Origin: Tetrahymena thermophila SB210
Taxonomy: Eukaryota > Ciliophora > Oligohymenophorea > Hymenostomatida > Tetrahymenidae
Assembly (NCBI RefSeq): GCF_000189635.1
Contig: NW_002475968.1
Coordinates: forward strand, 62,001-126,000
Direction: 5' to 3'
DNA: 64,000 nt
Part shown: piece by piece, positions 12,286-27,800 of the stretch
Position numbering within the stretch: the first letter of the stretch is position 1
How the letters are laid out: each line of letters opens with the position of its first letter
Made by a program: the position numbers and the translations under genes
Notes under the pieces: generated by a model
Databases searched by the model: none
What the model saw: only the letters and a program-made list of their open reading frames with translations
Told to the model about the DNA's origin: nothing

Positions 12286-13876
12286 TCAATCATAATTTAT
12301 TTTTTAAAGAGTTTCGCATAGTTCTAGGAAATTTTCTTCTTCTTCGAGATCCTGTTGCTCAAACATTTGTTGTCTGACTTAATTAGAATATTATTTAGCT
12401 TCAGTAAATTTCTTTTTGACATATAGATTTGGAGTATTTAGCTGAGTTTAAGAAGAGGGGATGAAAGTTTAAGAAGAGGTTAGACTTTATTTTTTTTTAA
12501 TTTTATCTGAGTCGAAGTAGTGGTGGCTCATGTGAAGAGGGTAGTTATGATGACTGATTTGAGCAGTTGCATTTGTGCTTTCAGTGTTATGACTATAATT
12601 AGCAATTGTATTTTTAGTCATAGAGTTATTTTTTTAGTGATTTGCATCTTCGTTTTTATCTTCTATATCTTAATTTTCATTGGAATCTGACTTATCTTCA
12701 CTACCTTATTTCTTTTCTTGTGGCTAATCTTGAAAATTATTGTTTTATTCATGTCTTGTAAAGCTTGAGTTTTTTGATTATCTTTATGAAGCACGCTTTC
12801 CTCTGTTGAAGATTTGAACAAGGTCTCCTTTTTTGAAATTAGAGATAGGATATTTATTAGTGATCTATTCTGCACCTTGAAGGTTGCTTGATCTTCTTGA
12901 ATCAGAATTAGAGTTATTCTAAACAGAATTTATTGCTGTTTAAAATGTTGATGTGGCGTTTATAGTATTTGTATTATTTAACGCATTAGCTTAGGTTTGT
13001 GGGGATTGCGCATTGGAAGAGTTTGAAATTGAAGGACAAGGAAGAGAAACCTAAGAGCCAAAGAAATTGCCAATTTATTAAGGTGAAATCAAAGTTATTC
13101 CATTTGTACTATGAGTTTAGATTGAGCCCTAGCTGAGGTGGTTGTTTACAATACGATTTTTGGAGCTTTTGATCATCTTTTTTATAAAAAAAATATTTAA
13201 TCTTAAAATTAGAGAAAGGTTTAGCTGTTTTTTGAGCTCAAGAATTAATAAGCAAATATTTTTCTTTACAATGATATCGCTTGCTTTTAGGCATAAAAAT
13301 AGCTCTATCTATAAAAATGTTATTCTATATTACAAACAAAATTATAATTAATTCTTTTTTAAGTTCGATTGAGCTTTCATTTCTAATTCTTGCTTTAATC
13401 ACATAATTTGAGTCCTGGTATTCTTGAATAGTTAAGTATATAAAAATAATTTTAATATTTACGATTGGATTTTCGTTAGGTTGTTTGCTTAAAAATGCTT
13501 TGAGATTTGTGCTGCTCATCTTTAAGTTTATCTTTCTTCTGAAAAATCCGTTTTGTGTTTGGGATGAGGACAGCTAATTTGTCTATGGAGATTCTAAATT
13601 TTACTATTGATGCAATGCACTACTAGTTGGAGATTAATTGCCCACATAATAATTATTGCAGGTAATATTAAATTATTATTAATTTTAAGCCTGGGTATTA
13701 GCAGAATTAGATGTCCCATTTGGAATTTATTCATTTTATAAGGGTATGTTTTTGTTAAAAGTGCGCTGAATTTGTGATTGATTACGGAAACCAAGTCCAG
13801 TCCCAAGTCTTATTTTTTTTTCACTCCTAAAACCATTGCTGTTAATAACTGCAGTTGTAGCTATTTATGAATCCAT
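12286..13876 (-). CDS. Asn/Ser/Gln-rich hypothetical protein
   Basis: Reads leftward from ATG 13876 to TGA 12288-12286. Exon 1 (to about 13460) encodes a low-complexity N-terminus (LGTGLGFRNQSQIQRTF, then many Asn and Gln) and a basic patch FFRRKINLKM. A 48-base intron (GT at about 13459, AG at about 13412) joins it to a stretch reading DSNYVIKARIRNESSIELKK. The part between about 13390 and 13140 is uncertain: all frames are TGA-poor and at least one more intron is likely. From about 13140 a single frame runs to the end, rich in Ser, Asn and Gln (ITLISPQQIGNFFGSQ; SNSDSRRSSNLQ), with an acidic patch, a His-rich patch (ISHHNYPLHMSHHYFD) and an acidic C-terminus EQQDLEEEENFLELCE. No catalytic domain is visible; probably a largely disordered protein. 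Function unknown. Confidence 0.6.
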
Positions 13877-15898
13877 ACTGCTTATTAAAATCTCTTCTTT
13901 TTATTTATAATTCTCTTGTCAAAACTATAAAGTTGATTTTTGAGAGTCAATAAACTATTTTTGCAATCACTAATTGCTTTTATTTATTAATATTGTTTGC
14001 TTTTTTATAATTTTTTTTATTATAATTTAATTTTCAATACAAAAGCTACTGCTACTCTCCCATCCTTAATTTCTTATATTCAATTCTCTCTTTCTTCTTT
14101 TTTTTTGTTTGTTTGTTAGTTTGTTTTATTCATTTGCATGTAATTTCTTGGCTCTCAAATTATTTATTTATTTATTTGTTGCTTTTACTAAGTAAATTAA
14201 TTTGATTAGATTTCTTAGCTTAGAAAATATTCCATTCCTTAATAGTATTCTCATTATTTATAAGATTGATTGATTGCCAATAAAGAATAAATAAATAAAT
14301 ACTATAAATATTAAAATGTAATACTCATTTATTAGAACCTAATATCTAAGTATACTTCATAATCAATCATTTATTAAATAAATCAATTAATCGGTATCAC
14401 TGAATAAGTAAAATAGTGGGTATTAGATTCTAGCTAGTTAATGAAATTTTTTTATAGATTTTATCTTTATTCGATTGCACACAAATATAAATAAATTCAA
14501 TACAATTAGTAAAATTCGTGTACAAAAATTATGAATAAAACTTTTACTGCAACTTATAATATTCTTATAGCAAGAATAGTTATGAGTTAATATTTAACAA
14601 TAATGAATTTATTGTTGTAATTTTTGTAACTTTTTGTAAATCAATATTTTTTTTGATAAAAGATGATAATAATTAATTATTTAAGTAAATATCCAATCAT
14701 CTATATTTTTACTAAACTATTACTGATCCTCAAAAAAGTACTGAACAATTTAATATTAACATATTGTAAATTGTTATAAAATTCAATTGAAAACTACTTA
14801 TTAGTTACTAATTGTTATTTAAAATTAATTATTTATCTGTTTAGGCTAGCGCTAAAAGATTTTTAATTTAATTTTTATCCTTATTTCTTTCTTTTTACTT
14901 ACTAAAACATACATACTATATTTCAGATAAGCTGGCTATATATCAATTAAATCAATATTATTCAAAAAAATTGATCAAATTATATTTTTAATTAAATTAA
15001 ATATTTCATGCAATATATAACCATAGCTTATATTGATACATATTCTTGAATTACTAATTGATATTTCTTTTGATAAAAATATAATTTAATCAAATAAATA
15101 TTTTTTATTTCTTAGTAGTATTTTTGATGTTGCAGTGGATATTTTTAATCAATAAATGATCAAAAACTTTATAAAAACAAATAAAGACAAACAAATTAAT
15201 CTCGCAATTAAATAAGTTATTATATATTTATTTTCTAACCTATTTTATTTAAATTAATCCTATTAAAAAATTATTTTTAGTACAATCAAATACAAATTTT
15301 TATGAAAACAAATTCCTAAATCTAGCTTTCACAAAATAATAAAAAAACTATATTATAACAAAAGAATCTAAATTAAAAAAATAATAATAATAGTTTTTTA
15401 TTTACTTACTTTATTTAGAAGCAATTAAATCTACAAAATTTATAATTGTGCCTACATCAATATTTAAACCTAATTTTTAGCACAAGATAAATCGATTATT
15501 TATAAAATTCATATGATATGTTAGCAATTATCATTTTTATTTTTTAGTAATTTTATCTAAATATAATAAAAAATAAATTTTTTGAATTTTTGTTTAAACA
15601 AAAAATGAAATTTTTGAAAATAAGATTATGTGATAGAAATATATTATAAAAAAAAAATAAATTAAATTAATAATTATTTAATATTGATTTATTACAAATC
15701 CTAATGTGTTTTAAATTTTTTTTATTTATTAGTTTACTTGGAAATAGAATTAAAATATAAAAATCCAAAAAATTAGGTTAATATAATGAGATAATTAATT
15801 AAGTGCAATATACATAGATTAATATAAATTATTTTTTAAAATAGAAGAAATTTATAATTTTCCATTTGCTGTTTATTCAATTAATAAATATTTTAATT
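13877..15898. other. intergenic DNA
   Basis: Spacer between two minus-strand genes. The left 300 bases are pyrimidine-rich (TTTGTTTGTTTG, CTCTCTTTCTTC), as expected of the 5' leader or promoter of the gene starting at 13876. The rest is featureless A/T. Confidence 0.55.
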
Positions 15899-18800
15899 TC
15901 AAGCTTCATCCTTTTTGTAAACCAACCAACTTTGAACTATTTCTGATATTGATGGACAATCAACAGTTAACTCATCTTCAAATTCGTATAGACTAGAAAA
16001 ATTTTCTTCAAGGATCTTTTTGTAGTCTTCACTGATTCTTATTCTACCAGTTGTACTGTTGCTTTCCATTTTATTGGCTATAACTACAGATTTACCATAA
16101 ACATCATATCTAACAATATCTGTTCCAATTACTCCTCCAATAATGTCTCCCTATTAATAAAATTATGATTTAGATATATTATTTGATTAAAATAAAAGAT
16201 TTTTACGATGTGAAGACCTATTCTCATATTGAGTCCATCAAAATTAATCTCTTTCTTCACCTTTTGGATGATTTTTACCATGCTAAAAGCCATTTCTAAA
16301 GTGTTATAAGCCTCATTTATTACATTCCTACATTGGGTGTCCTTAAAACCTAATACCATATAACAGTCACCTATAGTGTACACTAGTAAAAAGATTTATT
16401 ATAAATAAATTTTTTATTTTTTTAATAGAAATAAATTTACGCTTAAACACATTGTGCTTTGTGCACGAAAGATCAAATTTGATAAACAGATTATACAACA
16501 TTTTAACAACTTAAGATGGTGAAACTGAGTTTGAATAGGCAGTAAATCCAGCTATATCAGCCACTAATATTGGTATGTTTTTCAATCTGTGAGTTAATTC
16601 ACTTCTTTTTGTAGTATCTTTGAAGAATTTATCTAGAATCTATTCATAAATTGTTTAAATTACAAACCATTCCTTAAAAAATAAATTATTTTACATGAGG
16701 AGGAAGCAAGTAAACTAGTAATTTAAGCTACTTAGTATTTTATTCAATTGCAATAGATATTTTGTTATAGTATGCTATTTAAGTTTTCACAAAGTGGTAT
16801 CTTTGATAGAGTAAAAAGAATATGGGACATACTAAGAGGTAGAGGTATTAAATAGAGAAACATTAATAAGGAACTAAAACCCAGAAAATGTAAATAGCCA
16901 TCCAAAGAAGGGATAACAAAAATTACTCGATAAAGAATAAACAATAAGAATGATTCATCAAATAAAAATTGCATGTTAAACGCATTATGCTGAAATGGAT
17001 AAGCATGGATTCTTAATTTTGAAGAGAGGAATCACCTACTATAGCCAAAAAGCTTAAGTTTATAAACACTAAAAATACATGTCTCATTTTCTTTTTAGCC
17101 ACTAAATAATCACGCATAAATAAGAAAAGTAAAAACCCTGCCTAGCAAGAAAAGTCAAAAGCGAACCAAACAGCATTCGTGGATGAATTATTTCCACTAG
17201 ATAATTTCAAAATTGTATGGAGAAAATTAACAAATATTGTTGAAATAATTAAAGTTTTAAAAGGAGTCCAATAAGAAAAAAGTGTTTAATCTTCATAATC
17301 TTAATAAACCTAGCGATCTCCTTAGTAGTCATATTGCAAGAATCTATTTACAACAATGCTGTTTCCAAAAGAACCTTGTGATTTTTAATTGAATATATAA
17401 GATCTGCTAGTGTTAATGTCATGAAATCTATCATCGTCACAATCATCATCATCTGAATCTTCTTGATCAGGATTAGTTTATACTAATTTCGAAGTTATTT
17501 ATTGCTACTACTGTATATTCTATGATTGGCCAAGTTAGTTATTGGAGGCTAAAACAATTGGTTTATGAGAGTTTAGCTTTGAAGGTGTTTCCTAAATTCC
17601 ATTTGAAGATTTTTCTTCATTTTAATTTTAAGGATGCTTTGTAGTTAATTCAGAAACTATTTTCCTTTAGACTATTTAAAAAAAGAAGGATTTATTAAAT
17701 ATTCAAAAAAGTAATTTAAATATAAATCAAGCTTATAAAAATAGTAAAATTAATTAATTTTTAAGATAAATTTACATGGTTTTATTGGAGTGTCTACTGA
17801 AGTAAAGATGACAGTTTTAGGCTGAATTGAGTTACCAACTGGAGGCTTACTTTCTTATATTTCTTTAATAAAATCATTACGGTGGTACTTTTTGATACTA
17901 TCATCCATAGAAGTGTTCTCCTGCTTTTGAATAGGGCTTACTAATGAAGGTGATTGAATATTTCCATTAAATTCACTTTGCTGCATATTTGATTTGTTGC
18001 TAGGACTCAATTCTTAATCCATTAAATCGTTGTAATACACTGTCTTCTTTTTATTTTAGTTTTTCCTATTCATCATTTTATCGTTTTAGTAAACGTCTTT
18101 GAGCTTGACTTGCTTTGCTGTATTTTGAGAGTTCTGCAAACTATTTGAGGAGTAGCCTAATAAATATAAATATTTTTAAATAATCAAGAAGAGAATATGA
18201 TTTTTACCCATGTTTTATTAGATAGAGTAATTATTTATTGAATTTATTTTTCCACCTTACAAGCCTTAAATAAACTTCTCTTAGTTATTAATGCTTTTTA
18301 GCATTATAAGAGGAGTTCTACTTACTTACATAGTACTTAATCTATTTGCAGCACTCATAGGCTAAATAAGAGCACTCTCATCCCTTTTTAAATTTAATGA
18401 TTAAACAACAGAAAAATAAAAGTAAATTTTACCTTATATTTATGTAGTAGCAAATTAAAATTCCTTTCCCTTTAGCATCAAATTAGTGTTATTTGAATGA
18501 CCATTCTGGCTTGATTCCTTTAACTCTTTCATAAACTTTTTATGAAATGCTTATTTATCCCTTTAAATTTTAAAAATATTGTTAGTAAATTTATTTCAAT
18601 TAAAATTTGCTAGATTAATTACTTCTTTACAATTTGCACATATTCTAGATGTAGTATTTACTGTATCACCTATGAGAGAAAATTAAGGTTTATGGAGACC
18701 AATGACGCCAGCTATCACAGGCCCGCTATTAATACCGATTTTCAATGCAATTCCTTAGTGCTAATCATTTTCTCCCCAAGTTACTTAACTAGCTCTAATA

Positions 18801-21800
18801 ATCATTTGAATAGCAAGGTTTATAATTCTTTCACCTACATCATATTTCAGGATTTCCTTTGGAAGTCTCTTTTCTATATCTTTCAAACCTCCACAAGCCA
18901 TATAAGTTTTTCCGACTAGAAAATAAATTTTAATTTAAATTATTTAGTTAATTAATTAATGAATTAAAATCATACCTGTTTCTATTTTTTGAATTCCTTC
19001 TTACTTACATAAATTATCAAATTATCTAAAAAGACTATCAAGTAATTCAGTGATTCTTTCTCCTTCTTCTGAAAGCACTTTATCAAATTGGTAAATATCA
19101 CAGAAAAGAATCAATACATTATCAGAAGACTTTTCAATAAGATATTCTCCTTAACACTAATTTACCTAATTAATTTTTATTAAAAAAGTTATAATTGTTG
19201 AACACAAAAAAAATATTCCATAATTTAAAAAAGAAAAGTTAGAAAAAACAAATAAATAAATTTTTGTAAAATTTATTATTTTATAACTCTTATAAATAGA
19301 TTAAAATTAAAATACCAAAAAGATTAATTTGAATTAAAAATACTAGGTTAAATTGTTTGTGATGTTAATAAAATTAATAAATAATCCTTATGATTTAATT
19401 AAGATAATATAAAAATAACATAATAAAATTATAATTAACTAACTCAAAAAATGAAAGAAAATTAGTAAAATTATAATGAAATAAAATCATTTACTTCATC
19501 TTTTACAAATTCAGGAAGCAAAAGACCTAAGACATCTGAAGATTGACTCTTTTCTTCTTTAAGCCTTCTGATTTGTAAGTAGTGGATATTTTGATTTTAT
19601 ATAAAGAAATATTATCCTAAAGAGCCATTCAAAGCAACATGGATATAAAATGAAATTAAGTTGATGAACAAATATGCGCTATAATTAGAAAATTATTCAT
19701 TAAAATCATCTACAGGTTTTAGAAGACAGTTTTCACCTTCACATTATTAATAGTATATAAACCTTTTTAAGAAATATTTTTAATAAATGTATAAATATTG
19801 AAAAAAATATAATACCATGCAACTTAATTTATCATAAGAAGAAAATGATGTATAATTATAAAGTGGATTGGAATAGGTAGATAAGATATTACCAAGAAGA
19901 TAATTAACTGTTTTAATGATAATATTTATTCTAGAGCCCACGGATAAATTACTTGATACAAGCTAAAATAGATAAGCACCTTTTAATAGTATATATTAGT
20001 TTTATTATGAATAAATTAATGAAAATTTACTGAAATGACTAAATATTCAAACTTCTCTTTCCCAAAATTTGTGTAGAAACATATTGCGAAAATTAGTAAT
20101 AATCCAGTGAAAGCTATAAGCATCAACAATGATTAGAGATTAGTAAATTTGGAATGTACTACTACTTAATCAAGTTACTCATTAAATATGCTTGTGAAAA
20201 TAATTAAAATGATGTTTAAAATTATAAGAGCTATCAAAATTGTCCTTGCTTAATTTATCTTATTTGGCTTCATCAAATTATTAAATTAAGCCATTAGCTT
20301 TTTAGATATGAACTATAGAGTATATTTATTATATTCTTCTTGTTCAAGTTGCTGATGATAATCGTCTGGACTCAAAACTTTTTTAATATTTAATTAATAT
20401 TTTGTTAAATAGTTGCTTGGAATTATTTATTATATATGGCATATCTTAAAGGTAATTGGCGCTTTTATCTGCTTAATTTTCACCATATTTTACTTAAATA
20501 GGAAATTTCATTTCTAAATGAATAAATTAATTATAAATAAGAGATTTTTATGATTATTTTATCATATTTTAACTTATTCAAAAGTTTGTATTTTTTTAAT
20601 TTAATTTTTTGGTTTAATTTAAATAAATTTTATATTAAATTTTTTAATCTTAATTTAATTAAGTTTTTCTTTTTTTAATCAAGATTGTTATTGTTAATAA
20701 ATATTATTGGTTTTAATAAAATAAAAAAATATGTTTTATTACTTTATTCAACATTTATGTCCATTTTAACCTTAGCAAAAATCTTTTTGATAATACTTTC
20801 AATAGGTTTTTTATAGAAAGTAATCAAGCTCTGAGCACGATGATAGACGTCTCTCCAATTAATTTATTAGCTTTCTGTTATAAACTCTTTCAGCTCTGCA
20901 ATTTCTTTGTCAATATATTTTTTCTTGATGAAGTTAATATAAAAGTAATTAAAAATCTTTGAAAAGCAGGTTACTACAAATATCCCCATATAGCAATCAC
21001 TATATTGTAACAATTCTTTAATATCAAAGGCTTATTAGCTTGAACTAGACTGCTACTTTGCATATTGATAATTAATTCCAAAATATGCAAAGTAAATCAC
21101 TAGATCAAATACTAAGATCCAGAGAAATTTAGAAAGAAGAATTTCTTTTACTCTTCTTATTATTGCTTATTAGTTTGTATTATCTTTCTTACCCTAAATA
21201 ATTTCTTCTAAGGATGTAGTTTTTTCTTTCTGATTTTTCATTTAACCCATTGTTGGAGCACTTTTTGAGCTTACTTTACTATTTTATTTAACATATATTT
21301 ATTGGTTTTCTTAATAGTTTTCGCATTCATAATTATTATGTAGACGAACTGTATTGACTATAATTAAATTAAGTATAATATAAGCCCTAAGCAAATCCAT
21401 AGACTGGTTTATATTTTTTAATAATGTTGAAACAAGAAGAATTAATATCGAATCAATCATTGCAGGAAAAATACTAACCAAGAAGAAAGTGATAAATGAT
21501 TATACTCTCTCAAAAAAACTTATATTAAAATTGAATATAAATGGTGCATATCTTTCATTAAGCAATGATATTAAAGTATTATTGTATTGACTACTAAAAA
21601 AAGCCAGCTTGAAACCAAAAAAGAAGAGATAAAATACAACCTTGTTTAAATAAAAAAGACTAAGATTATAAATAAATAAAAATAGATTTTTTTTACATAA
21701 TCAACAGAATTAAAAAGAGTAGATGAAGAGAGGCTATCTACATTCAAGCAAAAGTTTAGTATTGTGTACATCAATGACAGATAAAAAGCTTCAAAAATTA

Positions 21801-24800
21801 TAAAAAATTTCTTTCTTGCCAAATTGTGATTTTCTCTAAAAAGGAATTGCTGAATCAGGCTAAAGTCTGGTAATATAAAGAAAATATCTCCTGTGTTATT
21901 GCTAATTCTTGCTTTAACATCATTATTTTCTGCAATTAATTTGTATTTTTTTTCTAGAGTATCACTTTTCTTAATGCTTTTGCTACTTTGTATATTTTTT
22001 TTTGCACTAACTTACATTTTATCTTAAGTTTTTTTCATTTATTATTATTAATTCTTTTACTCAAATGCTTGTTATTGGTTTTACTTCTGTTGAAGCAAAA
22101 AAGAATTCGTATTAGAAACCTCAATAGAAACATCGCTAATTTACATCATTAAACAATCATTGTAGCCATCTCCTATTGACATGATTTTAGAATTGGAGTC
22201 AATATATTTTATGATCTCAACAAAATATCCTTTTCATACAAAAAATTATTTAATAATTAAATTAAAAATATTTTAAAATAAATTTGAAAAAAGTACTTCA
22301 TTAACAAAACTATTATTATGAATCAAAAAAATTTGGTTGATATTTTTGGTGAAATAAACACTGATATTTTTTATTTGTTTAATTACCTTTTTAAATAGAA
22401 GTTAGCTCAGTACCTATTATCCTGTCTGAGTTAGCAATCAGGAAAAAAAAATGAGCCTCCAAAGTAGGATTTGATGAAATTATTTTTAGCTAACTACCTT
22501 TAATTATAACAACTCTTTTTTACAATTAATCTAAAGCGTTTTAAAGTTAGTTGTAATACTGAGCTTTAGTCACTTTCTTAGAATATCTTCTTGATGGTTT
22601 TTAATTTAATTTATTTTTGTTGGTTTATCCAAGCTAATTCTCATTATCAGATTTATTAGGATTAAATTCTGACTTTGTCATGTAATTTTCAGGTAATTCA
22701 AATTCTTGCTCATTAATTTTACCAGATGAAAACATTTACTTTTTAATTTACGAAATATGCTACTTTATACTTGATTCGATGTCATTATGATTTTCTCCCT
22801 CAATTTTAATATTTTCCATATCATCTTCCAAAATTGTGGATGACTTAGCAGTCTGCATGACATATTCATGAGAGTCTCCACTTAAAATTGCCATTTTAAC
22901 AAGTAAGTTATCAAGTTAATTAACATAATTTACTACACCTTTATTTAAATCATTTGAGATAAAAAGAACTCCTAAATATTCTAGATCATATTCAATCTCT
23001 CCAAAAAGATCATCATATTATCGTGTCTATTGTTTTATATTTTAAATAAAGTTTAATTTGAAAAATTATCAATTATTTACTTAGTCTTCAAAGTGAGCAG
23101 ATTTTATTTGATGGTATTTCACTAAGAAACTTTACACATCTTTGCCTAAAAGTGCTCTCTAAGCATACAATTGGACTCTTTGCCCATGATCCATTTTTGT
23201 TTCAAAGTACTGCCTTAAGATTTGCTTCTGTTGGGTGTTAAGCTTCATTTTATCTATAAATTTTTAATTTCAAAAAATTATTTCTTTATTATTATTAAAA
23301 AATAAAATACCTAGCAAAGAAGCATCACTCCTAACATATAGGTGATAGGTGCCCATAAAATGATCTTGGACGATTGCGAAAACAGTATTTGGTTTTTTAG
23401 GTGATGGGTAATTTTATACAATGATTTGAAGTTTGTTGCTGTTGTTTAAATTTGGTAAATGAAAATAGCATTTACCTTCTAACTCTCTCTTAGTTCCAAC
23501 TTATAGGGTAACCTTAAGATTTCTGAAAAATCTAGATATGCTCTCATCTTCAGGTTTAAGAAATTCAATAGTGTAAAACTCTGAATTCGGTAACATTTTT
23601 AGCTTCCATTGACGACAAAGCATAACAGCTTTGATAAAGCTATCATATTTTTTCATTTATTTTTGCTCTAATGTTTCTTTCTCGACTATCTAGAAATCTT
23701 CTACCAACACATCTTGAGATTCAAAGTCAGAATCTAAAAGATTCATCAAAAGTTAAGAGCTAAATTTGACTTGATGATTAATTAATTAATTGATGTCTTC
23801 TTTTTAATAATTGATAACATTTGCAGTACTCCCTTTAATATCTTTATTTGAAGGATTTGGAATCTCATTGCTCTTTAATGTTATATATTTGCTAGAAGTA
23901 TGTTCTAAATTAAGAGTGTTATTGTTGTTGTTTAGTGAGTTTTAAGATTAAAATTAATTTATTTTCATAAGCTATTAAGGAATAGGAGAGTCTTTTTCTC
24001 TACTGTTAAATCTGAATAAATTCTAACCATCATTATGCTAAGGCAGCTGAGGAGTTTGAATATTTCCTAAAGAGTTTTACTCAAACTAATTATAAGAATT
24101 TGCTATTTGAATTGCAAAAAGCTTTTCTTTTAATTTTCTTTCTTGCTAAATTAGCACCTCTTCAGGGGTCAAATTTTATTTTAAAATGTTGTGATTAATA
24201 GGAGATGGAGAGTTAGGCTGTGAAATATTGTCTAAAGTACCAGTACCATTCTAGCTTTGTATACCAGATCCTAATTTTTAAAAACTGTAGGTACCAAAAG
24301 ATTAAAAAGGATGCTTTTTTTGAAGCTGATCTGCTTTTGCTTTAATAGCATCAAAATTTTATATAAAAAACTAATCTATTTCAGTATTTGATAATTCTTT
24401 TTTCTTTTCAGATGGTTAACTAGAATCTTATTTTTAACCATCAGTTTGTGCTGCTTCAAAAAAGTTAGAATCTTATCCAAATTGCATTGTTTTTTATTCG
24501 TTGTATTAAATTGAATTGCCTTAAAATAATTTAGGAGGTGTATCAAGTTATGGTATATCTTTTTCATTTTTTTTTATACTCTCTTCATCAAAAGAAGATT
24601 AAGCAAATTTACTAAGTCTGTGGGGAGATTGATGACCACTTTTTTGATTAGAAGAGGAAGATTTAGAATTAGAAAATTTTATTGGAGAATTTTCAGCAGC
24701 TTCTTCATTTTCATTATAGTCTTCTTTTATTTGATCAGATTAAAATTCTGAACTTTCTAATGCATTTATATCTCCTTAACCTTATTTTAATTAATCCAAT

Positions 24801-27800
24801 CTTACACAGGTTAATCCAATTTTTGGTTCAACTTTTTAAATAAATATTTTTTATAAATTTAATGAAAAATTTCAAAGATTAAATTAATTTTATATTTTTT
24901 AAATGATACTTTCTTTCATTTTATCAATAAAATAATGTTTTTATCATACTTAAGCATGTTTTATTTTATTTTAGAATTTAATTAATTAATTTACCTTCTT
25001 CAATTTATTATAGCTATTCGTTTTTTGAGTTTTAGTTCCCATTTTAATTTTAATTTAACCCTTTGTCTAATTAATTTAATTACAAGTCTTTCTTTTCATA
25101 GATAATATCCTCATTTAATTAATTTGCATTTGAGATCTAATTTTAATTTTATTCGATTTCTGATGTTGGAAATTCTTGTGATATATCATCTTAGCTTTTA
25201 TTATTTATTTACATGTTGTTAATTTGCATGCCCCATTAATCCATGCTAATTTTATTTTATGGTGTTTCTTCTTTGACTTCCTCTTCTTCGCTTACTTTAC
25301 TATATTATTTGTTCAAATTGCTTATCAGAATTTAATCATGATCAGTTGAAATTTAGTGTGAATTGTTTTGATCGAAGAATTCGAATTTTCTTTAGTGCTT
25401 AGAAAATGCCTTGGCTGAAGTGAGAGCTTAAAAACTGGGTGAACCCATTCTGATATCAAAGTTACTGGGTGTATTGAGCTAATCTTCTTCTGTTTTTTAG
25501 ATAAGTGATGGATTTAGATATAATTTAGAATTTGTTATAAGATTGGTATTTGTTCTCTCCGATTCTATATTTGGGATACTAACTCCTCCTTCATAATGGA
25601 GCTGAAAAGATTTAATACTAATACTTCTTAAACCTTCTTATGGAATATCATCATATTCATCCTAATGGCTCTGCATATTTTAACGTTATCTCCTCTTTTA
25701 AGGACTATCTAAAGGACTCTGTGACTCAGTATCAGAATTTCCTTCTGTACCTAAGCTTCCTCCTTCTTTACTAGATTTCTAAAGAATCTAGTTTTCTCTT
25801 GAAGTAATTTGAGGAGAGATAAAATCATGGTGCAATACTAACTCTCTATTTGTTTCTTAATGTTCATAACCGATTTGATCTGTTTAATCTTTGTCAGCTT
25901 TAGTATTTGAATCTTGCTGGCTTTATAAAGAATTGTTAAAACTGTTATTATATTTTTGATTATTCTTTTATTTTAGTGGAGGAGAGGGATCTTTAGATTG
26001 CTGCTCGCTTTAAGATTTAAATTGTTCAGTATCATTTTTCACTTCTGATTAAGGTATACTAACATCAGAACCCAAATTGAAACCATTTTCATTAAAAATT
26101 CTTAATTTATGAGGTTTTATAATTTAGCTATTATTGTATTAAGATTGTTTTAATTATAAAGAATTTTAACGTCTGAATTTTGCCTAATTTCTATCTTGTG
26201 AATCTACTTGTGAAGAGTTAGCCAAAATACTTTCTCCAGCCTCATCTATTTTTTCTATTTACATCCTATACTATTTAAGTTTTTCTTCAGGAATTTAATA
26301 ATCATTTAAATTATATTATTGTTATTATTAGTCTATATTATTTTCTTAATTTTCTTCTTCTTTTTTATCATTTTTGCTTTCTTCTTCCTAATCGGATGTT
26401 ATATCTGTAATGTTGACTTAAACTTAATTTACTTTATTTTTAAAATTCAGATTTAATTACCCTTAATTTTGTTGCTCATATTAAGGAGAGTAGTTATTAT
26501 TGTTTTATTTATAGTTTGTTTTTATTTAATTTAAATTTTAACTATCAGTTCTTAATTTCTTACTTTAAGCATTGTCCCCTTCGCTTTGCTCTTTTTAAAT
26601 AGATTTCATTCTTTTAGCTTTGATATTTTATGCTGTAAAGTATTGCTGATCAATGATAAAACCTTCAATTTCAAAGTTATTTTATGTGAGAGTCTGAGTT
26701 TTATCGAAAAAGCACCAATCGACAAAAGAAATGTTTTCTAAAGCATCAACATTTTTTATTTAAATTTTATTTTAATATTTTTTTTATAATTTAATGGCTT
26801 CTATAATTTAAACTATATCAGAAACAGAAAAAATATAGATAGGTAGAGATTCTACAATAAACATAATCCAAAAGCTACGGATATCAGTTCTGACTTAAGG
26901 ACTTGTGGGATCATTAAGATAAGAAAAGCTATGATAATTGCTTCCTTATATTAAAATTCTAAATAGAATTGAAAGTAAAGTAAATAGCACAATTAGTATT
27001 CCTGAAAATTTTTCTATCATCTCATCCATAGCACTAATTTTATAAATAATTTTCTTTTTCCATTTATCCATTTAACAATCACACCCTGTTCCAATAACCA
27101 TTCCATAAATCCTATAAATGAAAAATACATTTTTACAATAAAATATAAATAAATAAAATAAATTTAAAAACAATCCTATTAAAAATAAATTATATTCAAA
27201 AAAATAGTATTTTGTATATAATAATTATTCTTTTTAAATATTTAAAGGAAATTTATGATAAATCAATTATTTAAATTATTAAATAGATAAATTTAAATAA
27301 ATTCATTTCATTAAAAATAGTTTGATAAATAAAATAATTGTTTTATTCTTTTTAAATAAATAATTTTTTAAAAAAACTTAATAATAAAAGCAACAACTTT
27401 AATAAATTTGTGTATTTTTTCATATTTATAAAATTTTTAAGCTATTTTTTATTTAAATCTTGTTTATTTATTATTTAGGATTAAAGTTACTCATTTTATT
27501 AATTATAAAAAGCATTAATTTTATTATTAAAATAATTACCATTTTGTGTTATGAAGAACTGTGTTTTTATAAAGAATATTTTCAGAAGTTATATTTTCAC
27601 TTGTAGGATCACTTTTTAATTTCAAACTACCTGAATAATAACCCTATTCTCCTTGATTTACTTTATATTAAATTTTTCCTACTAAATTTCTTCTAAAGTT
27701 CTAAAATTTTTCCTTTTACTCCTAAATTTATTTGCTAACTTTATGTTTATTTAAATTAAAATTTATTTATTTAAAAATAAGAAATTCTTTAATGTACCTT

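Noticed and set aside
15918-15936. Similarity to the Tetrahymena chromosome-breakage sequence (TAAACCAACC core)
   Set aside because: Only the first ten bases fit; the remainder (AACTTT) differs from the consensus TCTTT. The site lies inside conserved C-terminal codons of the guanylyl cyclase, so it is most likely coincidence.
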